In this document: positions 58,744 to 64,000 of the stretch, piece by piece | How positions within the stretch are numbered: the first letter of the stretch is position 1 | Layout: each line of letters opens with the position of its first letter | NCBI RefSeq assembly: GCF_963678635.1 | Contig: NC_087063.1 | Coordinates: forward strand, 79,011,617 to 79,075,616 | Source of the DNA: Symsagittifera roscoffensis | Lineage: Eukaryota; Xenacoelomorpha; Acoela; Convolutidae | Length of the DNA stretch: 64,000 nt | Direction of reading: 5' to 3' | Translations under genes and position numbers: made by a program | The notes under the pieces: model-generated | Databases searched by the model: none | What the model was told of the DNA's origin: nothing | What the model saw: the letters and a program-made list of their open reading frames with translations, nothing else

Positions 58744-59560
58744 TTTTTTTTTTACTAATTCGAGGCTTATTTTTTTGTTTATTATTCCACTTATATAGCT
58801 GCTTTTTGTCGTGTTCTCGCTAGTTCTTGCAGTTTATCTGGTTCTAGCTTATTAAGTTTCAAATGCTAGGGAAGTTGGTGGATGAAAAGGAGACGGGTCA
58901 GACAGCTAAGCAAACAAAGTAGTAGCAAGGCACCCAATTAGAATAAATAAATTAGCCGAATATTGAATCACTGTTTATGACAGCGGTTAGTCTTATTTTC
59001 GTTTGATTTGAGGGCATCAGTTTACCGCCTGAATCGTTTAATTAAACGTCAGAATGCCCCTGCTTTATGTCGGTTTTTAAACTTTTTTCCAACTGTCTAA
59101 AAAGAAAAAGTTAAGGTTTTTAATTTGCTAAATGCGCTTTGATTGCACGCACGCTCATTTTCTTGCCGTTAAATTCTTGATTTTTAAAATGCACTTGAAG
59201 TTCGTTCTTAGAAGGGATTTGCGAATAACTCTTTCGAATAAAAAAATTGTGATTGACTTAGTTGAATAAAAAAATTGTGATTGACTTAGTTTGAGAAATA
59301 AGTTTTAATTTCCGGATTTTTTAGTTGAATTAATAATTACTTACAGTTCAAACTTTCTCCGAGTGGGATAGTTTTATCAAAACGTGTCAATCAAAATTTT
59401 GAAATTGAAAAAGTTTTAGTATTATAGTACAAATACTTTGATATAGACATCCGATCATTTCCAATCAACTATGATTTGGTTTTATTAACGATGGTACAAT
59501 CTAACAGAAATATTGTCATTGATTTTGGAAGCTTTATTTAGTGTGACATTGTTAAATGAT
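58744..59560. other. Single-copy-looking stretch between tRNA relic and family D
   Basis: Holds a perfect 14-bp palindrome CGTTTAATTAAACG (59035-59048), inside a larger imperfect stem GGGCAT/ATGCCC, and the 28-bp tandem duplication at 59236. No gene seen. Confidence 0.5.
59236..59291. repeat. 28-bp perfect tandem duplication
   Basis: Two adjacent copies starting GAATAAAAAAATTGTGATTG at 59236 and 59264. Confidence 0.9.
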
Positions 59561-59947
59561 TATTTGTTTTCTTCCTGATTCCAACCTCGTTAGGCTGAAT
59601 ATTTTCTTCAATGCAGTTCCGATGTTTGCGAAAAGTTAAGGCTTTCTTGAAGTTTCATGGTATGCTTGATTTTCAAATCAGTAATTTTTCCTCGTGAATC
59701 ATTTAAGTCTAGTTTAGCTGAAGTATTTCTGAAAAAGATATTTTTCTGTTTGGTTTCCCATTGAAATTTCGTTTAGCTGAATCATTTCCAGAAGTTAAAT
59801 TCATAACTTCGTTTTCAGACGTCGTTAATTCGGCTAAATGATGATATATTCACTTTTTAATTTCTGATTCAAATCTTGTTAAGCGTAAACCTTGTCATAA
59901 GTAATATCAAATATTTATTAGATTTCAAGTTTTGTTTGTCTTGTTAA

Positions 59948-59997
59948 ATGATGATATGTTTTCTTTTTGATTCCTGATTCCAATCTCGTTAAGCTGA
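59948..59997 (+). ncRNA. Family D C/D core
   Basis: All boxes as in the type copy, one 346-bp period upstream. Confidence 0.5.
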
Positions 59998-60293
59998 ATA
60001 GTTTCTTAATTGCAATTCCGATGTTTGCGAAAAATTTAGGCTTTCTTGAAGTTTCATGGTATGTTTGGTTTTTAAAATGAACAATTTTTCTGTTTGATTC
60101 CTCATTGAAATTTCGTTACGCTGAATCATTTCCAGAAGTAAAATTTTTAGGTATTCGTTTTCAGACGTCGTTAATCCGGCTGTATGATGATATGTTCATT
60201 TTTAAATTCCTGATTCAGATCTTGTTAAGCGTAAACATTGTCATAAATAATATCAAATATTTATTAGATTTCAAGTTTTGTTTGTCTTGTTAA

Positions 60294-60343
60294 ATGATGA
60301 TATGTTTTCTTTTTGATTCCTGATTCCAATCTCGTTAAGCTGA
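60294..60343 (+). ncRNA. Box C/D snoRNA-like core, family D, type copy
   Basis: C box ATGATGA 60294-60300, D' CTGA 60320-60323, D CTGA 60340-60343; no clear C'. The bases before D, AATCTCGTTAA (60328-60338), are an 11-base perfect complement of the conserved 28S element UUAACGAGAUU. D+5 selects the second A of UUAAC, about yeast A2245 by counting from A2256. I do not recall that as a known site. 18S also has UUAACGAGG, a weaker 10-pair alternative. The C-to-D distance is 46 in five copies and 44 or 47 in two others. Boxes seen; target and function inferred. No terminal stem beyond TTAA/TTAA. Confidence 0.52.
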
Positions 60344-60639
60344 ATAGTTTCTTAATTGCAATTCCGATGTTTGCGAAAAATTTAGGCTTTCTTGAAGTTT
60401 CATGGTATGTTTGGTTTTTAAAATGAACAATTTTTCTGTTTGATTCCTCATTGAAATTTCGTTAAGCTGAATCATTTCCAGAAGTAAAATTTTTAGGTAT
60501 TCGTTTTCAGACGTCGTTAATCCGGCTGTATGATGATATGTTCATTTTTAAATTCCTGATTCAGATCTTGTTAAGCGTAAACATTGTCATAAATAATATC
60601 AATTAATCATTAGATTTCAGGCTTCGTTCGTCTTGTTAA

Positions 60640-60689
60640 ATGATGATATATTTTCTGTTTGATTCCTGATTCCAATCTCGTTAAGCTGA
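60640..60689 (+). ncRNA. Family D C/D core
   Basis: Boxes and guide intact, although the sequence after D diverges at once from the preceding unit. Confidence 0.5.
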
Positions 60690-60826
60690 AAAGTTTCGGA
60701 CTTCGTTAATCCGTTAAATGATAATATATTAACTTTAATTCCTGATTCAAATCTCGTTAAGCTGAAACATTTTTATAAGTTAATTTCAAATATTTATTAG
60801 ATTTCAAGTTTCGTTTTTCTTGCTAA

Positions 60827-60874
60827 ATGATGATGTTTTCTGTTTGATTCCTGATTCCAATCTCGTTAAGCTGA
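60827..60874 (+). ncRNA. Family D C/D core, two bases shorter
   Basis: C ATGATGA 60827-60833, D 60871-60874; the TA after the C box is missing. Guide unchanged. Confidence 0.48.
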
Positions 60875-61347
60875 ATGGTTTCTTAAATGCAATTCCGATG
60901 TTTGCGAAAAATTTAGGCTTTCTTGAAATTGCATGGTATGCTTGGTTTTTAAAATGAGTAATTTTTCTGTTTGATTCCTCATTGAAATTTCGTTAAGCGG
61001 AATCATTTCCAGAAGTCAAATTTATAATTATTCGTTTTCAGACGTCGTTAATCCGGCTCTAGGATTATAAGTTCACTTTTTAATTCCTGATTGCAATCTC
61101 GTTAAGTTATGCTTGGGTTTCCAATTTGAATATATTCGAAGCTGTAATTCCGATGTTTGTGAGAGTTTTTGATTTACTTGGTCTTAATGAATATTTTTTC
61201 TTGTGGTTCATTTATATGTAGTCGAGCTGAATTGATTCTATAAGAGATGATAGTTTTCCATTGTATGCCTCATTTACATCTCGTTTACCTGAATAATTTC
61301 CAGAAGCTAATTTCAAATAAATCATCAGATCTCATTCATCTGGCTAA

Positions 61348-61397
61348 TTGATGATATGTTCATTTTTTGAGTCCTGATTCAAATCTCGTTAAGCTGA
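61348..61397 (+). ncRNA. Family D C/D core, TTGATGA C box
   Basis: Shares the CATCTGGCTAATTGATGA context with the copy at 56630, 4.7 kb away; spacing and guide unchanged. Confidence 0.48.
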
Positions 61398-61982
61398 ATT
61401 TTTTCCAGAAATTTAGGTTTTTTTGAGATTTCAGGTTTCGCTTGTCTGTTGATCTAGAATTACTTGAACTTTGGTTATATGCGTAGGTTTTTAAATGGCT
61501 GTTTTTTCTTGCGGTTCTTGATTTCTAGTTGAGCTGAATTATTTCTATAAGAGATGATAGTTTTCCATTCTTTGGCGGATTTAAATCTCGGTAAGCTGGA
61601 TCATTTCAAGAGTTTTTTTTTCAAAAAATCATCAGATCTCATTCATCTGGTTAATAGATGATCTGTTTACTTTTTTTTTATTCCTGATTCATATCTCTTT
61701 AAGCTGAAAAATTTAATTGAGTGATAATCAATTTCCATTTGACTCCTGATTCAAATCTCGTTAAGCTGAAATATTTTTATTAGCGAAGTTCAAATGACAT
61801 GATTTCTTTTTGTTTTCATCTCGTTAATTGATATGTTTATGTTTCGATGTCTGGTTCTTATCTCGTTAAGCTGAATAATTTCTGAATGCTAATTCAAATA
61901 GTTTGAAAAGTTTGAAGTTTCTTAAATTTTGTTGATACACTTGGGCTTTCAAATTGGGCTTTCTTATGTTTCTTGTGATTCA

Positions 61983-63130
61983 TCTATTATATATTTAAAT
62001 GCGGGTTTCACCATCTCGCAATGTTTAAGCGTTTTCAACGTAATATTTTTGGATGTTAAACAAAAGATTTTTTTTCACGTTTAAGCTAATTCAGTGTTTA
62101 TTTCACCAAGTTTGAAATTAGCAACCCAACATTGGGATGCTGTCAGGGCTTCCTTAGATTTTGCGATTTTGGCCTCCATGTTTGAATAACCTAATCCTTT
62201 TAGGTTACGAGATACGTCAGTTTTCGAGATTTTTCAAAAGTTCCTAGAAAACTTCAATTTAAAAAATTTTCAAAATTTTATCCCTGTAGTTGGGTGCTGT
62301 CAGGGTATTCTCAGGAATTGCGAATCTTGCCTCCAAATCTCAGTTCTCAAATACTTCTAGTTTTCGAGATATGACGTTTTTTATGATTTTTTCAAAAAAA
62401 CTTAGATTTACATAAATTCAAAAACTTTGAGTATCTCAATCTTGTAACTAGAAACTGTTAGAGTATTTTCAGGGCTTGCGAATTGAATCTTGCCTCTGAA
62501 TATGAGTGCTCAAATCCTTGTATTTCTCGAGATATGACGTTTTTTGTGATTTTTTCAAAGAACTTAGATATAGAACATTTCACAAAATTGAAGTTTTCAA
62601 TATCTATAGTGATGCTATGTCAGGGTACTACCCGGAGTTGCTACTTTTTCATCCAAATATGGCTGCTCAAATCATTGTAGTGTTCGACATATGGAGTTTT
62701 TGTGATTTTTTAAAACGTTTTTAGGAAACTCGAGTGCTCAAGTTTTTGTAGTTCGAGATGAGGCGTTTTTCTTGATTTTTTTTTTAAAAATTAGAAAACG
62801 TCAATTCAAGTTTCTCAAAATTTGAAGTTCTCAACCCTGTAGTTGGGTATTGTCAGTACTCTCCGAACATAAGAAGTTACACGTCTTGCGTCCAAATGTG
62901 ACTGCTCAATTGCTTTTCGTTTCCGAGATGTGACGTTTTTTGTCATTTTAAAATCTTTCAACCAACTTAGATATAAAAAAGTGTACAAAAAAATTGAATA
63001 CAAAATTTGAAATTATCAACCCTATAATTGGGTGCAGTCAGAGTAAACCTCAAAGGATGCAAATATTTCCAATATATGCAATTTGTGAGTTGTCATAAAT
63101 TCGAAGCACCGGAGGTGCGTTACACGCTAG
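61983..63130 (+). mobile_element. Complete non-autonomous Helitron, 1148 bp
   Basis: Starts TCTATTATATATTTAAATG directly after host A (61982). It ends CTAG (63127-63130) before host T, with hairpin GCACC-GGA-GGTGC at 63106-63118. No target duplication, as expected. Host flanks GTGATTCA and TCATTTATTAATTTTAG join to match a related unfilled site at 63675-63699 (CTATTCATCATTTACTAATTTTAG). The inside is about six diverged 165-175-bp monomers, each with a TGTCAG motif and CGAGATATGACGTTTTT-type blocks, related to the element at 43184. No coding capacity: it needs a Rep/helicase in trans. Confidence 0.88.
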
Positions 63131-64000
63131 TCATTTATTAATTTTAGTTCAGCTGAATTTTTTTTGCTGCTGTGCTTTTAACTTTCCATTTGATTCTTAG
63201 TTTTACATCCTAATGCTGAAAATTTTCTAGGAATTGACAATTTCCTAGGAGAAATTTCAGGTCTCGCTCATGTGATTAACTGATGGTATGTTTTCGTTTT
63301 GTATCCTGACTTAAATCTCGTCAAGTTGAATAGGTTTTAAATGAAATTGCAATGGTTGAGAAAAATTTGAATAGCTTGAGCTTTCTTGATTTTCTTGGGG
63401 GTTCAAATGAGTAGTTTTTTTTGAAATGTTTGTATAAGTGATGATAATTGTCCATTTGATTCGTTATTCAAAGCTCGTTTAACTGAATTTTTTCCGGAAG
63501 TGAAAAATCAAATTATTATTAGGTTTCAAGTTTCGTTCTTCTTATTAAAGGCGTTATGTTTTTTTTTCGATTATTGATTCAAATCTCGTTAAGTTGGATT
63601 GCTTCTAAATTAAGAATTTCTTGAACTTTGCAAATATTATTGCGCCGTCAGATGGGCCATGTTTCTTGCTATTCATCATTTACTAATTTTAGTTCGTCTG
63701 AAATCTTTGTATATGTTATTATAACTTTCCATCGTATTGAGAGATGATATTTTCCGGATGATTGATATTTTCACTGATTTAGAGGTTTTTTGCTTGCTTT
63801 TTTCTCTTGAGCACTTTTCACGGTACAATTCAATTCCAATTGCGAATTGGATGGCATATTAAATTTTCAATAACTAAATTTTAAACTAAAATTTTCAGAA
63901 ATCTCATTCTTGAATTTCATTGATGTAATGCGATGTGTTTTTCACCGAAATTCGGAATATGAAAAATCTTTACAAAAGTTTCCATCAATTTTGGGTTTCC
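63131..64000 (+). repeat. Family D, continues past the window end
   Basis: Units with AAATCTCGTCAAGTTGAA and AAATCTCGTTAAGTTGGA variants; guide-like strings persist but C boxes are poor. The last 80 bases repeat the GAATATGAAAAATC block seen before inverted repeat 1. Confidence 0.75.

Larger units (their letters stand above)
59560..61982 (+). repeat. Family D tandem repeat with 346-bp higher-order period
   Basis: GATTTCAAG markers at 59921, 60267 and 60613 are 346 bp apart, and the first two units are nearly identical. Each period has a C/D core, a GCAATTCCGATGTTTGCG block, and a TCGTTTTCAGACGTCGTTAA block. Confidence 0.85.

Noticed and set aside
61983-63130. Autonomous Helitron with Rep/helicase
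   Set aside because: Only 1148 bp, filled with tandem monomers, and no frame beyond 75 codons.

Overview
This is AT-rich animal DNA with almost no protein-coding sequence. I estimate about one third G+C by eye. The only convincing coding sequence is one short internal exon at 56217-56399 on the + strand. It reads as the C-terminal luminal part of a LAMP-family lysosomal membrane glycoprotein, which points to a metazoan. I cannot name the species. All other open frames are about 100 codons or less, lie in repeats and show no recognisable domain.

Layout. Positions 1-21422 hold two related tandem-repeat families (A, then B). At about 21423 there is an abrupt switch to family C, which runs to 43183 as long units of about 1.0-1.5 kb (1258 bp in the most regular stretch) and short units of about 265 bp. 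A 5'-truncated Helitron made of 165-bp monomers occupies 43184-44564. Old, decayed family C DNA continues to about 55010, broken by single-copy-looking stretches at 49300-50140, 52000-52330 and 55010-55270. Four hairpin-forming repeats of about 175 bp fill 55270-55940, followed by the LAMP exon. From 56440 to the end is family D, interrupted by two inverted repeats that share one loop (57906-58573), a tRNA-Met-like relic (58669-58743), and a complete non-autonomous Helitron (61983-63130) whose empty target site can be seen in a relative nearby.

The main result is that the tandem repeats are not plain satellite. Each family carries, at fixed spacing and always on the + strand, a box C/D small nucleolar RNA layout: C box (RTGATGA), guide, D' box (CTGA), often a C' box, and D box (CTGA). 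In family A the 12 bases before D' are a perfect antisense to the 18S rRNA element AAGAACGAAAGU. The D+5 rule points to the adenosine methylated by human U59/SNORD59 and yeast snR54. In family C the guide pairs with 28S GUGAGCUGGG and D+5 points to the adenosine methylated by U29/snR71 (yeast A2946). Family B and family D have equally regular boxes with candidate 28S targets that are not sites I recall as methylated. The window thus looks like more than 100 copies of several C/D snoRNAs, amplified inside long tandem arrays with all stages of decay present.

Animal C/D snoRNAs are usually processed from introns. Here all snoRNA-like units, the LAMP exon and a strong T>A, G>C skew share the + strand, so the simplest model is that at least family D lies in introns of the LAMP-like gene. 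Whether the arrays at 1-55000 belong to the same transcript cannot be decided from this window. rRNA sequences and methylation sites were recalled, not searched.
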